Positions 49,109-57,996 of a stretch of DNA of 64,000 bases are shown here, piece by piece; the stretch's first letter is position 1, and every line of letters begins with the position of its first letter. The position numbers and the translations under genes were made by a program. Origin of the DNA: Ramlibacter pinisoli (GTDB lineage Bacteria > Pseudomonadota > Gammaproteobacteria > Burkholderiales > Burkholderiaceae_C). Below the pieces are notes generated by a model that searched no databases, had not been told where the DNA came from, and was given only the letters and a program-made list of their open reading frames with translations. Location of the stretch: assembly GCF_009758015.1 (NCBI RefSeq), contig NZ_WSEL01000003.1:1922001-1986000 (forward strand). Reading direction: 5' to 3'.

Positions 49109-49558
49109 TCAGGCGGCGGGCTCAACGGCCTGGCGCAGGTCGACGTCCAGCCGTGCCCAGGCGTCGATCTCGACGCGCAGTTCGGGAAACACCAGCCCGC
49201 CCACCGCCACCAGCGTCGAGCAGGGATAGTGGCCCTGGAAGAAGTCCCGGCGGGCCCGCCCGACCTCGTCCTTGTCGGCGATGTCGGTGACGTACACCAC
49301 GGTCTTCACGATGTTGTGGCGGTGCCCGCCGGCGGCCTGCACCAGCGCCTCCAGCTTGCCAAGCACCAGCAGGGTCTGCTCGTAGGCGCCCAGCGGCGCA
49401 CCGCGCGCGGCCGCCTCGCGGCTGGCCGGGTGCGCGGTCATGCCGGACAGCACGACCTCGTGGCCGATCCGCCAGCCGTTGGCCCAGGTCGCGGTCGGCA
49501 GCTCGGGCACCTGCGGCGCGCGCACGCGCAGCGCCGCGGTGGTGTCACTGGCCGCCAT
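49109..49558 (-). CDS. RidA-like (YjgF/2-aminomuconate deaminase family) protein
   Basis: A 149-residue RidA-fold protein (VVLSGMTAHPAS; TVVYVTDIADKDEVGRARRD; LRVEIDAWARLD). The Arg that binds imine acids in RidA is replaced by Ser114 (YPCSTLVAVGG), so it is not a typical imine deaminase. The family includes 2-aminomuconate deaminases. Its place beside an aldehyde dehydrogenase fits a deaminating ring-fission pathway; inference. Its start overlaps the previous gene by 14 bp. Confidence 0.87.
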   Translation of the reverse strand: MAASDTTAALRVRAPQVPELPTATWANGWRIGHEVVLSGMTAHPASREAAARGAPLGAYEQTLLVLGKLEALVQAAGGHRHNIVKTVVYVTDIADKDEVGRARRDFFQGHYPCSTLVAVGGLVFPELRVEIDAWARLDVDLRQAVEPAA

Positions 49559-49898
49559 GGCGCACCCGCTCCTTGATGCGCTCGCGCACCGGCACGAAGT
49601 CGTAGGTCGGGTAGACCTCGGTCGAGAACACGCCCCAGGCGGAGCGTTCCAGCTCCAGGTTCACCAGGCCCAGCAGGTGCGGCGGCAGCTCCAGCGTGAC
49701 GATCTGGCCCAGGCCCATGGCGACGGTCCAGGACACCACGCGCGTGCCGGGCACCGGGAAGCGGTCCCACCACTGGCTGGCCTTGAGCCTGGCCTGTACG
49801 TCGTCGAGCACCAGGCCCGGGTGGTGCTTGAGCACGATGGTCAGCAGCACGTTGCCGGACTCGGGCGTTCCGGACGGCGCGGCAGCGGCGTCGGCCAT
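49545..49898 (-). CDS. uncharacterised protein, possible dimeric alpha+beta barrel
   Basis: A 117-residue protein without signal peptide (VLLTIVLKHHPGLVLDDVQA; WGVFSTEVYPTYDFVPVRER). The alternation of strands and helices suggests a ferredoxin-like fold, as in muconolactone isomerase or ABM-type proteins, but I recognise no family. The ATG at 49898 overlaps the stop of the receptor gene (ATGA). Conserved operon position suggests a catabolic or assembly role. Confidence 0.75.
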   Translation of the reverse strand: MADAAAAPSGTPESGNVLLTIVLKHHPGLVLDDVQARLKASQWWDRFPVPGTRVVSWTVAMGLGQIVTLELPPHLLGLVNLELERSAWGVFSTEVYPTYDFVPVRERIKERVRHGGQ

Positions 49899-50881
49899 CA
49901 CTCGGCCTGGATGTTGCGGGCCTTGATGATGCGGGCCCAGGTCGCCGTCTCGGCCTTGATGTGGGCCGCGAACTCGGCCGGCTTCTGCGCCACTTCCTGC
50001 AGGCCCTGGGCATGCAGCTGCTCGCGCACGGCGGGCTGCGACAGGATTTCGGCGGCGTCGCTGGCCAGCCTGGCGACCAGCTCCGGCGGCGTGCCGGCGG
50101 GCGCCAGCACCCCATACCAGGACGTCACCACCACGCCGGGAATGCCCTGCTCCTTGAGCGTCGGGATCTCAGGCGCCACCGTCTTGTCACGCACGTCGTC
50201 GGTGATGCCCAGGGCCACCAGCTTGCCCGACTTGATGAAGCCCAGGGCCGCCGGCAGGTTGGTGAACATCAGCGGCACGGTGCCGCCCAGCACGTCGTTG
50301 AGCGCCGGGGCGGTGCCCTTGTACGGCACGTGCAGGATGTCGATGCCGGCCTGCTGCTTGAACAGTTCGCCGGCCAGATGCAGGCCGCTGCCCACGCCCG
50401 GGCTGGCGTACGACAGGGTGTTCGGCTTGGCCTTGGCCTGCTCGACGAGCTCCTTGACGTTGCGCAACTTCGCGCCCGGGGCGGCCACCAGCACGTTGGG
50501 CGTCTTGGCCAGCATGGTGATGGGCGCGAAGTCCTTGTCGATGTTGAACGGGAAGTTCGCCATCAGCGTCGGGTTGATGGTCAGGTTGCCGGCCGGGATG
50601 ACCAGCAGCGTGGTGCCGTCCGGCTTGGCGCGCTTGACTTTGTCGATGCCGATGTTGCCGGCGGCGCCGGGCAGGTTCTCCACCACCGCCGGCTTGTTGT
50701 AGCGCTTGGCCAGGCCGTCGGCCAGCATGCGCGACAGCGTGTCCACCGGACCGCCGGGCGGGAACGGCGCGACGATGGTGATGCGCTCGCCGCCGGGCTG
50801 GGCCCAGGACAGTTGCGGCAGCAGGGCCGCGGCGGCGGCCACGGCCAGCAGGGAGCGGCGGGAAAGCAGGAAGGTGTGCAT
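49898..50881 (-). CDS. Bug-family tripartite tricarboxylate receptor protein (4)
   Basis: A 327-residue periplasmic receptor. Signal peptide MHTFLLSRRSLLAVAAAAAL...SWAQ, then ITIVAPFPPGGPVDTLSR and PDGTTLLVIPAGN. It lies 17 bp after the aldehyde dehydrogenase gene and is a second receptor of this island, one in each operon. Confidence 0.93.
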   Translation of the reverse strand: MHTFLLSRRSLLAVAAAAALLPQLSWAQPGGERITIVAPFPPGGPVDTLSRMLADGLAKRYNKPAVVENLPGAAGNIGIDKVKRAKPDGTTLLVIPAGNLTINPTLMANFPFNIDKDFAPITMLAKTPNVLVAAPGAKLRNVKELVEQAKAKPNTLSYASPGVGSGLHLAGELFKQQAGIDILHVPYKGTAPALNDVLGGTVPLMFTNLPAALGFIKSGKLVALGITDDVRDKTVAPEIPTLKEQGIPGVVVTSWYGVLAPAGTPPELVARLASDAAEILSQPAVREQLHAQGLQEVAQKPAEFAAHIKAETATWARIIKARNIQAE

Positions 50882-50898
50882 GCGTGTGGTTTCCGTTG

Positions 50899-52368
50899 TC
50901 AATCGGCCCAGGGCAGGGGCGCGTCGTTCAGGCCCCAATAGAAGCTTTTCTGCGCGGTGTACTCGAGGATGCCCAGGCGGCCCTTCTCGCGGCCGGTGCC
51001 GCTTTGCTTGACGCCGCCGAACGGGGTGCTCACCGAGAACAGCTTGTAGGTGTTGATCCAGACGGTGCCGGTCTGCAGCGCGCTGCCGATGCGCCAGGCC
51101 GTCTTGTAGTCGCGGGTCCAGATGCCCGATGCCAGCCCGAACACGCTGTCGTTGCACTGCGCGAGCAGGTCGGCCTCGTCGGTCCAGGGCAGCAAAGCAA
51201 GAACAGGGCCGAAGATCTCTTCCTGGCACATGCGCGCCCCGTTGGGCAGGCCCTCGAAAACGGTGGGCAGGTAGTAGCTGCCGCGGCCGTACGCCGCGCC
51301 GTCGGGCCGGCGGCCGCCGGCCAGCAGCTTGCCGCCCTCTTCCAGTCCCAGCCCGACGTAGCGCTCCACCGAGGCGCGGTGGCCCTGGTTGACGAGCGGG
51401 CCCATCTGGGTGGACTCCAGCGCCGGGTCGCCCACGCGCAGCGCCTGCACGGCCTGGAGCAGGCGCGCCTTGAAGGCGTCGTAGACGCTGGCGTGCACGA
51501 AGGCGCGCGAGCCGGCAATGCACGACTCACCGGAGGAACTGAAGATGCCGTAGAGGACGCCCTTGACCGCGTGGTCCAGGTCGGCGTCGGCGCAGACGAT
51601 GGTGGGCGACTTGCCGCCCAGCTCCAGCGAGGTGGGCATGAGTTTGTCGGCCGCCAGCCGGGCGATGCCCAGGCCGACGGTGGTGCCGCCGGTGAAGGCG
51701 ATGCGCCGGACCAGCGGTTGCTTGACCAGGGCGTCGCCCACGATGGACCCCTTGCCGGGCAGCACGCTGAGGATGCCGTCGGGCACGCCCGCGTCCTGCG
51801 CGATGCGGGCCAGCTCGATCGCCATGCGCGGCGTGATCTCGGCCGGCTTCATGACGACGGCGCAGCCGGCGGCCAAGGCCGGCGCGATCTTCTGCGCCTC
51901 GCTGGCGATGGGCGAGTTCCACGGCGTGATGGCGCCGACCACGCCGAGCGGCTCGTGCACGCTCATGGTCAGATAGTCGCCGCGCGCCGGCGTCAGCTGG
52001 TCCTCCCAGGTCTCGCAGGCGGCCGCGAAGAACTGGAAGGTGCCGGCGGCACTGGCCACCAGGGCCCGGGTCTCGTTGACCGGCTTGCCGTTGTCCAGGC
52101 GCTGCAGCTGCGCCAGCTCCTCGCCGCGGCTGCGGATGCCGGCGGCGATGCGGTGCAGGATGGCGGCGCGCTCGTGGCGCTTGAGCCCGGCCCAGGAGCG
52201 CTGCCGGCGGGCCTGTTCGGCCGCCTGTACCGCCTCGTCGACGTCGGCGGCGGTGGCGGCGTGCAGCGTGGCCACGGTGCTGCCGTCGTGCGGGTACTCG
52301 GTTGCGTACTGGGGGCCGGAGGCATCGCGCCAGCGGCCGGCGATCAGGGTCTGGAGCTGCTCGGTCAT
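50899..52368 (-). CDS. NAD(P)-dependent aldehyde dehydrogenase
   Basis: A 489-residue ALDH. Catalytic Cys is in SSSGESCIAGSR, Glu in LELGGKSP, and the N-site in ITPWNSPIASEAQKIAPALA. C-terminal FGGVKQSGTGREKG is typical. ATG at 52368 overlaps the upstream stop by 4 bp. It could oxidise a semialdehyde formed by ring cleavage or the aldehyde released by the ThDP enzyme next door. Confidence 0.94.
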   Translation of the reverse strand: MTEQLQTLIAGRWRDASGPQYATEYPHDGSTVATLHAATAADVDEAVQAAEQARRQRSWAGLKRHERAAILHRIAAGIRSRGEELAQLQRLDNGKPVNETRALVASAAGTFQFFAAACETWEDQLTPARGDYLTMSVHEPLGVVGAITPWNSPIASEAQKIAPALAAGCAVVMKPAEITPRMAIELARIAQDAGVPDGILSVLPGKGSIVGDALVKQPLVRRIAFTGGTTVGLGIARLAADKLMPTSLELGGKSPTIVCADADLDHAVKGVLYGIFSSSGESCIAGSRAFVHASVYDAFKARLLQAVQALRVGDPALESTQMGPLVNQGHRASVERYVGLGLEEGGKLLAGGRRPDGAAYGRGSYYLPTVFEGLPNGARMCQEEIFGPVLALLPWTDEADLLAQCNDSVFGLASGIWTRDYKTAWRIGSALQTGTVWINTYKLFSVSTPFGGVKQSGTGREKGRLGILEYTAQKSFYWGLNDAPLPWAD

Positions 52369-53159
52369 AGGGTCACCGGCGATGTGCGGTTGGAGAGGAA
52401 GCGCAGCGCGGACAACACCGTGAGCGCCGAGGTCTTGGGGTTGTCGGCCAGCGGCTGGCCGCGCATGGTGATGGCCATCTCGCCGAAGGCGCCGCGCACG
52501 CGGATCTCGTGGATGTTCTCGGTCACGCCGGGGTCGGCCACCAGCTGCACGCGGGTGCGGTCCAGGCCCAGCCCGGCCAGTGCGATGGTCGCGGCCACGT
52601 TGGCGTTCTTCGGATACAGGCGCGCCGCCTCGCGCGCGCTGGCCTCGAGGATGACGGTGGGCTCGCGCAGGGCGCGCAGGTCGAAGGACTGCTCGGCTGG
52701 CGTGCCGCTCCAGCTGCCCGGCGGCTTGCGCCCGGTGTAGGTGACGTCGTCGAGGCCGGCCAGGCGCGCCGCCGCCAGCGCGTCGACGCCGCCGATCGCG
52801 CCCGACAGCAGGTGCACCTGGGCCGCCCCGCGCCGGGCGGCCGCCTCCAGCTGCTCCAGCATGCCGGGCTCGGACACCGCGCCCACCGACAGCACGGCGC
52901 ACTCGACGCCGCGCTCCAGCGCCGGCAGCACGTGCTCGAGCAGGGCCGAGTGGCCGGCGCATTCCAGCAGCAGCCGGGTGCTGGCGGGCACCGTGGAGCA
53001 GGCCTCGATGGAGGCCGGCAGCGCCGCCTGGGTTGCGTCGCGGTGGTGCGGCGGGACCACGACGTGGGTGATGCGCACGCCCGGGAGGGCGGCGCTGCGC
53101 TGCACCAGCGAACGGCCGATCGCGCCGTGGCCCACCAGGGTGACTTGCTGCTCGGGCAC
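52365..53159 (-). CDS. aspartate dehydrogenase-like (NadX family) oxidoreductase
   Basis: A 264-residue protein. N-terminal Rossmann motif LVGHGAIGRSL. The C-terminal domain has YPKNANVAATIALAGLGLDR and NIHEIRVRGAFGEM with the conserved His, as in L-aspartate dehydrogenase. No nadA or nadC is nearby, so a catabolic amine/imine step is likelier than NAD synthesis. GTG start at 53159, 3 bp from the ThDP gene. Confidence 0.87.
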   Translation of the reverse strand: MPEQQVTLVGHGAIGRSLVQRSAALPGVRITHVVVPPHHRDATQAALPASIEACSTVPASTRLLLECAGHSALLEHVLPALERGVECAVLSVGAVSEPGMLEQLEAAARRGAAQVHLLSGAIGGVDALAAARLAGLDDVTYTGRKPPGSWSGTPAEQSFDLRALREPTVILEASAREAARLYPKNANVAATIALAGLGLDRTRVQLVADPGVTENIHEIRVRGAFGEMAITMRGQPLADNPKTSALTVLSALRFLSNRTSPVTL

Positions 53160-53162
53160 GGT

Positions 53163-54830
53163 TCAGTCCTTCTTCAGGATGGGGCCGGCGAACTTGGCCT
53201 TGAACGGGCCCCAGGCCGCCATGTCGACTTCGACGACCACCGGACCGCGCAGGGCGGCGGCCTGGGCCAGCACCTCGCCGGTGGCAGCCGGGTCGTTCAG
53301 CAGCAGGTGGCGGGCGCCCAGGCTGGCGCAGAAGTCGGCGAAGCGGGGCGTGTGCAGTTCGACGTACGCATGGCGGCTGCCGTACAGGTCGTCCTGGATG
53401 TTCTTGATGACGCCGTAGCGGCTGTCGTTCATCAGCAGCACCACCAGGTCCGCCTTCTCCTGTACCGCGCAGGCCAGCTCGCCGACGTTGAGCATGAAGC
53501 CGCCGTCGCCCACCAGGGCCACGGTGCGGCGCTGCAGCCCGTGCTGCGCGTCGGCGACGGCAGTGCCGATGGCCATCGCCAGGCCCTGGCCGATGCCGCC
53601 GCCCAGCGCGTGCACGCCGGCCCGCGGGTGGTCCAGCACCGGGGCGCGGTTGCCCCACATGCTGTTGGACAGCGTGATGTCGCGCACCCACCAGAGTGCA
53701 TTGCCGAACTGCGCCTGGACCCCGTCCTTCAGGGCCACGTAGGCACCGAGCGCGGCGTCGACGGCAGTCGCCGCCGCGGCCCGCGCGCGCTGCACGTCGC
53801 CGACCAGGGCCGGGTCGACCTGCATGCGGCCTTCCAGCAGGTCGGCCAGCGCGTTCAGGGTGCGCTCGGCATCGCCGTGCACGAACAGCTCGCTGGCATA
53901 GCCGCGGTTGTGCGCGAGCGGGTTGGCATCGATGCGGTACAGCGCTTCGGGCAGCTTGAGCCGGTAGCGCAGCGTTTCGTTGCTGCGCAGGCGCGAGCCC
54001 ACCACCAGCATCGCGTCGCAGGTGCCGTACAGCTGCTCGGCGGCTGGCTGCAGGTTGTACGAGCCGAGGCAGGCCGGATGGTCCTCGGCCACCACGCCGC
54101 GACCCTGCACGCTGGTGACCACGCCCCAGCCCATGGCGACGAAACGGGCGACCGCCTGGCTGGCGCCGCGGGCGCCGCCGCCCAGCCACAGCAGCGGCCG
54201 GCGCGCCTCCTGCAGCCGCGCGGCCAGGGCGCGCACCGCCTCGGGCGCCGGTTCGGCGGGAGCCACCGGCAGCGGATCGAGTTCGGCCGGCAGGTCGAGC
54301 AGGCGGGCCTGGATGTCGATCGGGATCTCGATGCTCACCGGGCCGCAGGGCGGCGTGAAGGCCAGCCGCGCCGCTTCGCGCAGGGTGGCCAGAGCGGTCT
54401 CGGCGTTGCGGATGCGGAAGGCCGCCTTGCCGACCGCCTGCAGCATCTGCAGCTGGGCCGGTGCCTCGTGGATGTAGCCCAGGTCGCGGTCCAGGTAGTC
54501 GGACTCGATCTGCCCGGTCAGGTGCAGCAGCGGCGTGCCGGCGGTCAGCGCCTCGACCAGCGCGCCGGCCGCGTTGCCGGCGCCGGTGCCGGTGCTGGTG
54601 ACGCACACGCCCAGCGTGCCGGTGACGCGGGCGTAGGCGTCGGCCATGTTGCAGGCGCCGGCTTCGCCGCGCGCCGACACGAAGCGGATCTCGCCGCGCC
54701 GGTGGAACGCGTCGAGGATGGGCATGTTGTGGATGGAGATCACGCCGAAGGCGGCGCGCACGCCGCAGCGCTCGAGGAAGCGGGCGGCGAGTTCACCAAC
54801 GGTGATGCGGGTGGGCATGGAAGCGGTCAT
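53163..54830 (-). CDS. thiamine-diphosphate-dependent enzyme (acetolactate synthase / decarboxylase family)
   Basis: A 555-residue ThDP enzyme. The activating Glu is in VSARGEAGACNMADAYARVT. The cofactor motif is GDGGFMLNVGELACAVQEKA ending with MNDSRYG. The residues needed for FAD in true acetolactate synthases are not evident, so a 2-oxoacid decarboxylase or lyase is likelier. Its start overlaps the IclR stop by 4 bp. Confidence 0.9.
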   Translation of the reverse strand: MTASMPTRITVGELAARFLERCGVRAAFGVISIHNMPILDAFHRRGEIRFVSARGEAGACNMADAYARVTGTLGVCVTSTGTGAGNAAGALVEALTAGTPLLHLTGQIESDYLDRDLGYIHEAPAQLQMLQAVGKAAFRIRNAETALATLREAARLAFTPPCGPVSIEIPIDIQARLLDLPAELDPLPVAPAEPAPEAVRALAARLQEARRPLLWLGGGARGASQAVARFVAMGWGVVTSVQGRGVVAEDHPACLGSYNLQPAAEQLYGTCDAMLVVGSRLRSNETLRYRLKLPEALYRIDANPLAHNRGYASELFVHGDAERTLNALADLLEGRMQVDPALVGDVQRARAAAATAVDAALGAYVALKDGVQAQFGNALWWVRDITLSNSMWGNRAPVLDHPRAGVHALGGGIGQGLAMAIGTAVADAQHGLQRRTVALVGDGGFMLNVGELACAVQEKADLVVLLMNDSRYGVIKNIQDDLYGSRHAYVELHTPRFADFCASLGARHLLLNDPAATGEVLAQAAALRGPVVVEVDMAAWGPFKAKFAGPILKKD

Positions 54831-55690
54831 GCGGATGTCCTGGAGGCGGCGCTGCCGCCCGGATGGGGGATGTGGGCCAGCATCTGGCTGAGCGCGCTGG
54901 CGGCCTGGCGGACCTTGGGCACCAGCGTGCCGGCCTGGTCGGCGCTGATCTGCTGGGCCGGCACGGTGATGCTGATGGCGGCGGCCACTTCGTGGCGGTC
55001 GTTGTGGACCGGGGCCGCGATGGTGGTGATGCCGGTCTCGAAACCGCCCTGGCTGATGCCGTAGCCGTTGGCGCGGTCGGTGTCGATCAGGGCCCTGAGC
55101 TGCGCCAGCGTGGTGGGCGTGCGCGGGGTGAAGCTCCTGAGCGGTGTCGTCGGGTAGAGCTGGGCCAGCTCCTGCATCGTGAGCTCGGACAGCAGCAGCC
55201 GCCCCAGCACGGTGGCGTGCGCCGGCAGGCGGGCGCCGACCTGGATGGAGTGGAACAGCGCGTTGGCGCCAACCGCCTTGGCGACGAACACCACGTCCTG
55301 GCCGTCGCGCACCACCAGGTGGGCGGAGTAGCCGGTGTCGGTGCGCAGCTGCTCGATGATGGGCCGGCCCAGCTCGGTCACCTCCATCGAGGCCAGGTAC
55401 TCGAAGCCCAGGCGCAGCACGCCGATGGCGAGCCGGTAGCTGGCGCTGTCGGGCACGCGTTCGACGAAGCCGGTCTGCTCCAGCGTCTGCAGCAGCCGGA
55501 ACACCGAGGCGCGCGGCAGCTCGAGCCGGCGCGCCAGTTCGGCGCCGGACAGTTGCGGCTCGGTGCGGCTGAAGCAGGTGAGCAGCTGCAGCCCGCGCGC
55601 CAGCCCCGGCACCAGGTAGCGGCTGTCCTCGGCGGCCGGCGCGTCGGCCTCGGCCTCGGGGACGGATTTGGTCGCGGCCGTGCGGCTCAT
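54827..55690 (-). CDS. IclR-family transcriptional regulator
   Basis: A 287-residue regulator. The winged helix spans about 25-85 (LARGLQLLTCFSRTEPQLSG, LELPRASVFRLLQTLEQTGF), and the C-terminal GAF-like effector domain has GARLPAHATVLGRLLLSEL and NGYGISQGGFETGITTIAAP. It is embedded in the leftward operon between the hydrolase and ThDP genes, implying autoregulation. It is the best candidate to bind the GTTTC-N6-GAAAC pairs at both operon heads. Confidence 0.93.
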   Translation of the reverse strand: MSRTAATKSVPEAEADAPAAEDSRYLVPGLARGLQLLTCFSRTEPQLSGAELARRLELPRASVFRLLQTLEQTGFVERVPDSASYRLAIGVLRLGFEYLASMEVTELGRPIIEQLRTDTGYSAHLVVRDGQDVVFVAKAVGANALFHSIQVGARLPAHATVLGRLLLSELTMQELAQLYPTTPLRSFTPRTPTTLAQLRALIDTDRANGYGISQGGFETGITTIAAPVHNDRHEVAAAISITVPAQQISADQAGTLVPKVRQAASALSQMLAHIPHPGGSAASRTSA

Positions 55691-56511
55691 GCGGCGCTCT
55701 CCTCGATCAGGCGGCTGACGGCCCCGGGTGCCTCGACCGCGCAGGCATGACCGACCGGGCCGAGCGAGACATAGGGCAGGTGCAGGCGCTCGGCCAGGGC
55801 CCGGCAACCGGCCGGCGGCGTGATGCCGTCGGCGTCGCCGCAGCCGACGGTGACCGGGCAGCGGACCTGTTCCAGCAGGCCGGCCAGGTCGGCGTTCGCC
55901 AGCATGTGGGTGGCCTGGGTGTAGCCGGCCGGGTGCACCCGCGCCATGGTGGCACCGACCTCGGCGATCTGTTCGGGCGTGGCCGCGGGCGACAGCATGG
56001 CCGGCGCGCGGCGCTGCGCCATGCCGGCCGGGCCATACGTCTGCAGGTTGTGCAGGCGGTCGCGCAGCTTGGCTTCGCGCACCGCCGCATCGGCCCGGCC
56101 ATAGCCCTGCGCCGGCGACAGCAGCAACAGGCGCTGCACGCGCTGCGGCTGCGCCGCGGCGGCTGCCGCCGCCATCAGGGCACCCAGCGAATGGCCCACC
56201 AGCACCAGCGGCCGCTGCTCACCCAGCGCGTCCATCCATTGCCACAGGCGGGCGGCGTAGTCATGCGCGGTCGGTTGCGCGGCCGGCAGCGGCTGGCTCT
56301 CGCCGTAGCCGGGTGCGTCCCAGGCCAGCACGCGGAAGCGGCCGCCCAGCTGGTCGAGCTGGCGCAACCAGCTCGGGGCGCCCGAGCCGATGCCGTGCAG
56401 CAGCACCAGCGGCCGCTCGCCGGTGGCTTCGCGGTAGCCGATGGTGCCGCCGGCGGTCGCACAGCCGTGCGACGGGAAGCGGGGCGACAGCGACGGGGTC
56501 TGGGTGGACAT
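55687..56511 (-). CDS. alpha/beta hydrolase
   Basis: A 274-residue hydrolase. Oxyanion motif LVLLHGIGSGAPSW, nucleophile Ser in LVGHSLGALM, acid in GCGDADGITPP, and His in PVGHACAVEAP. It resembles meta-cleavage-product hydrolases (BphD/MhpC) and enol-lactonases. It is joined to the IclR gene by a 4-bp overlap. A C-C or ester cleavage of the ring-fission product is inferred. Confidence 0.92.
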   Translation of the reverse strand: MSTQTPSLSPRFPSHGCATAGGTIGYREATGERPLVLLHGIGSGAPSWLRQLDQLGGRFRVLAWDAPGYGESQPLPAAQPTAHDYAARLWQWMDALGEQRPLVLVGHSLGALMAAAAAAAQPQRVQRLLLLSPAQGYGRADAAVREAKLRDRLHNLQTYGPAGMAQRRAPAMLSPAATPEQIAEVGATMARVHPAGYTQATHMLANADLAGLLEQVRCPVTVGCGDADGITPPAGCRALAERLHLPYVSLGPVGHACAVEAPGAVSRLIEESAA

Positions 56512-56525
56512 GGCGGGTGCCCGGA

Positions 56526-57125
56526 TCAGCGCTGCAGGTCGCGCTTGATCTTGGCCAGCGGCGAGTCGGGCGGGTAGACCGGCGTGATCGGCCTGGGCGA
56601 GCCGAGCATCACGCACATCAGGGCGTCCTCGTCGCCGATGTTGTGCTCCTCGCGGTAGACACCGGGGGGCACCGAGATCAGGTCGCGCTCCTGCAGCACG
56701 GCCTCCCAGCGCTGGCCGTCCTTCTCGCAGACCACCTTCATCGCGCCGCGCAGCACGAAGAAGACCTCTTCCACGTCGTAGTGGATGTGCGAGGGGCCGA
56801 TGTTGCCGGCCGGGATCACCATGGTGGAGAAGGTGAAGTGGCCCGAGGGCACGGTGTTCACGTCCTTCATGACGCCGGTGCCACCGGTGCCCACGTAGCG
56901 CATCTGCGCGCGGCGGTACGTGGGGTCGTAGTCGGCCTGGAACTTGAGCGCGTCCCAGTCGTAGCGGCGGGTGGACCTGCGGGCCACGCGGCTTTCCATC
57001 CAGTCGGCGAAGCTCTGGCCCGGCTGGGCGAGCATGGCGGCCTGGATCTCGGATTCGGGCGGGGTCTGCGGGTCGAGCAGGCCGAGGGCGTTGAACTGCG
57101 GCTCGTTGGCGGCGGCGAGGGACAT
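56526..57125 (-). CDS. cupin-domain protein
   Basis: A 199-residue cupin. Motif 1 has the metal residues in GPSHIHYDVEEVFFVLRG (His, His, Glu). Motif 2 is VPPGVYREEHNIGDEDALMC with the later His. The first 60 residues are an unrecognised N-terminal extension. Cupins in aromatic operons are often dioxygenases or isomerases; the function is open. It lies 14 bp before the hydrolase gene. Confidence 0.88.
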   Translation of the reverse strand: MSLAAANEPQFNALGLLDPQTPPESEIQAAMLAQPGQSFADWMESRVARRSTRRYDWDALKFQADYDPTYRRAQMRYVGTGGTGVMKDVNTVPSGHFTFSTMVIPAGNIGPSHIHYDVEEVFFVLRGAMKVVCEKDGQRWEAVLQERDLISVPPGVYREEHNIGDEDALMCVMLGSPRPITPVYPPDSPLAKIKRDLQR

Positions 57126-57187
57126 CGAAGGCTCCTGGAGGGATGGAGGAAGGAGGAAGAAAAGCGGTAGCGGGCGACCCGGGCGGG

Positions 57188-57970
57188 TCAGTGCATGACA
57201 AAGCCGCCGTTGACCGGCAGCACCTGGCCGGTGACGTAGCAGGCGGCGTCGGACAGCAGGAACAGCACCGGCCCGGCGACGTCGGCCGGCACCTGGGCAC
57301 GCGCGATGGCGCGCCCTTCCTGGTAGTAGCGGTGGCGTGCCTCGGGCACGTATTCGGTGGCCTCGACCAGGGTGAGGCCGGGGGCGACGGCGTTGACGGT
57401 GATGCCGTCGGCGCCCAGCTCGCGCGCCATCGCGTGCGTCATGGCGATCACGGCGCCCTTGCTGGCGACGTAGGCCATCAGGCGGGGAGCGCCCCACAGG
57501 GCGGTGTCGGAGGCGAGGTGGACCACGCGGCCGCGGCCGGAGGCGGCCAGGAACGGCCGGGCGGCGACGGTGGCCAGCCAGGTGCCGCGCACGTTGACAT
57601 CCATCACGCGGTCCCAGGTGTCCACGCCGATCTCTTCCATCGGCTTGCCGCCCGAGTTGGTGATGGCGGCGTTGTTCACCAGGCCGTCGAGGCCGCCCAG
57701 GCGCTCGGCCGCCTGCGCGGTGGCCTGGGCGATCGATTCGGGCGACGCCAGGTCCATGGGCAGGTAGAAGGCGGCGCCGGGATGCGCCTGGGCCAGCTCG
57801 GCCGCGACCTGCTCGCCGCGTTCGTGCAGGATGTCGGTCAGCGCCACCTGCGCACCCTGCGCCACGCAGGCGCGGGCAAACGCCTCGCCCAGGCCACGCG
57901 CCCCGCCGGTGACGAGGATCCTGCGGCCGCTCAGGAGCGGGCCGGCGGAAGAAGTACTTGTGTTTTGCAT
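57188..57970 (-). CDS. short-chain dehydrogenase/reductase (first gene of leftward operon)
   Basis: A 260-residue SDR with intact TGGARGLGEA cofactor motif, NNAAI, and catalytic Ser/Tyr/Lys (LASDTALWGAPRLMAYVASK). The ATG at 57970 lies inside the proximal palindrome of the operator pair and has no Shine-Dalgarno sequence; an in-frame GTG at 58000 also lacks one. A short, poorly recognised leader of about 26 nt is predicted. Confidence 0.92.
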   Translation of the reverse strand: MQNTSTSSAGPLLSGRRILVTGGARGLGEAFARACVAQGAQVALTDILHERGEQVAAELAQAHPGAAFYLPMDLASPESIAQATAQAAERLGGLDGLVNNAAITNSGGKPMEEIGVDTWDRVMDVNVRGTWLATVAARPFLAASGRGRVVHLASDTALWGAPRLMAYVASKGAVIAMTHAMARELGADGITVNAVAPGLTLVEATEYVPEARHRYYQEGRAIARAQVPADVAGPVLFLLSDAACYVTGQVLPVNGGFVMH

Positions 57971-57996
57971 ATGAAACGCTGATTCATCCAAGTAAC
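57962..57996. promoter_or_regulatory. tandem GTTTC-N6-GAAAC-like operators (leftward operon)
   Basis: On the minus strand GTTACTTGGATGAATC and GTTTCATATGCAAAAC lie 19 bp apart start to start, as at 43370-43404. Arm mismatches are two and one. A -10-like CAGAAT (58004-58009) precedes the pair by 7 nt, exactly as in the other promoter. The -35 is weak. Confidence 0.7.
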
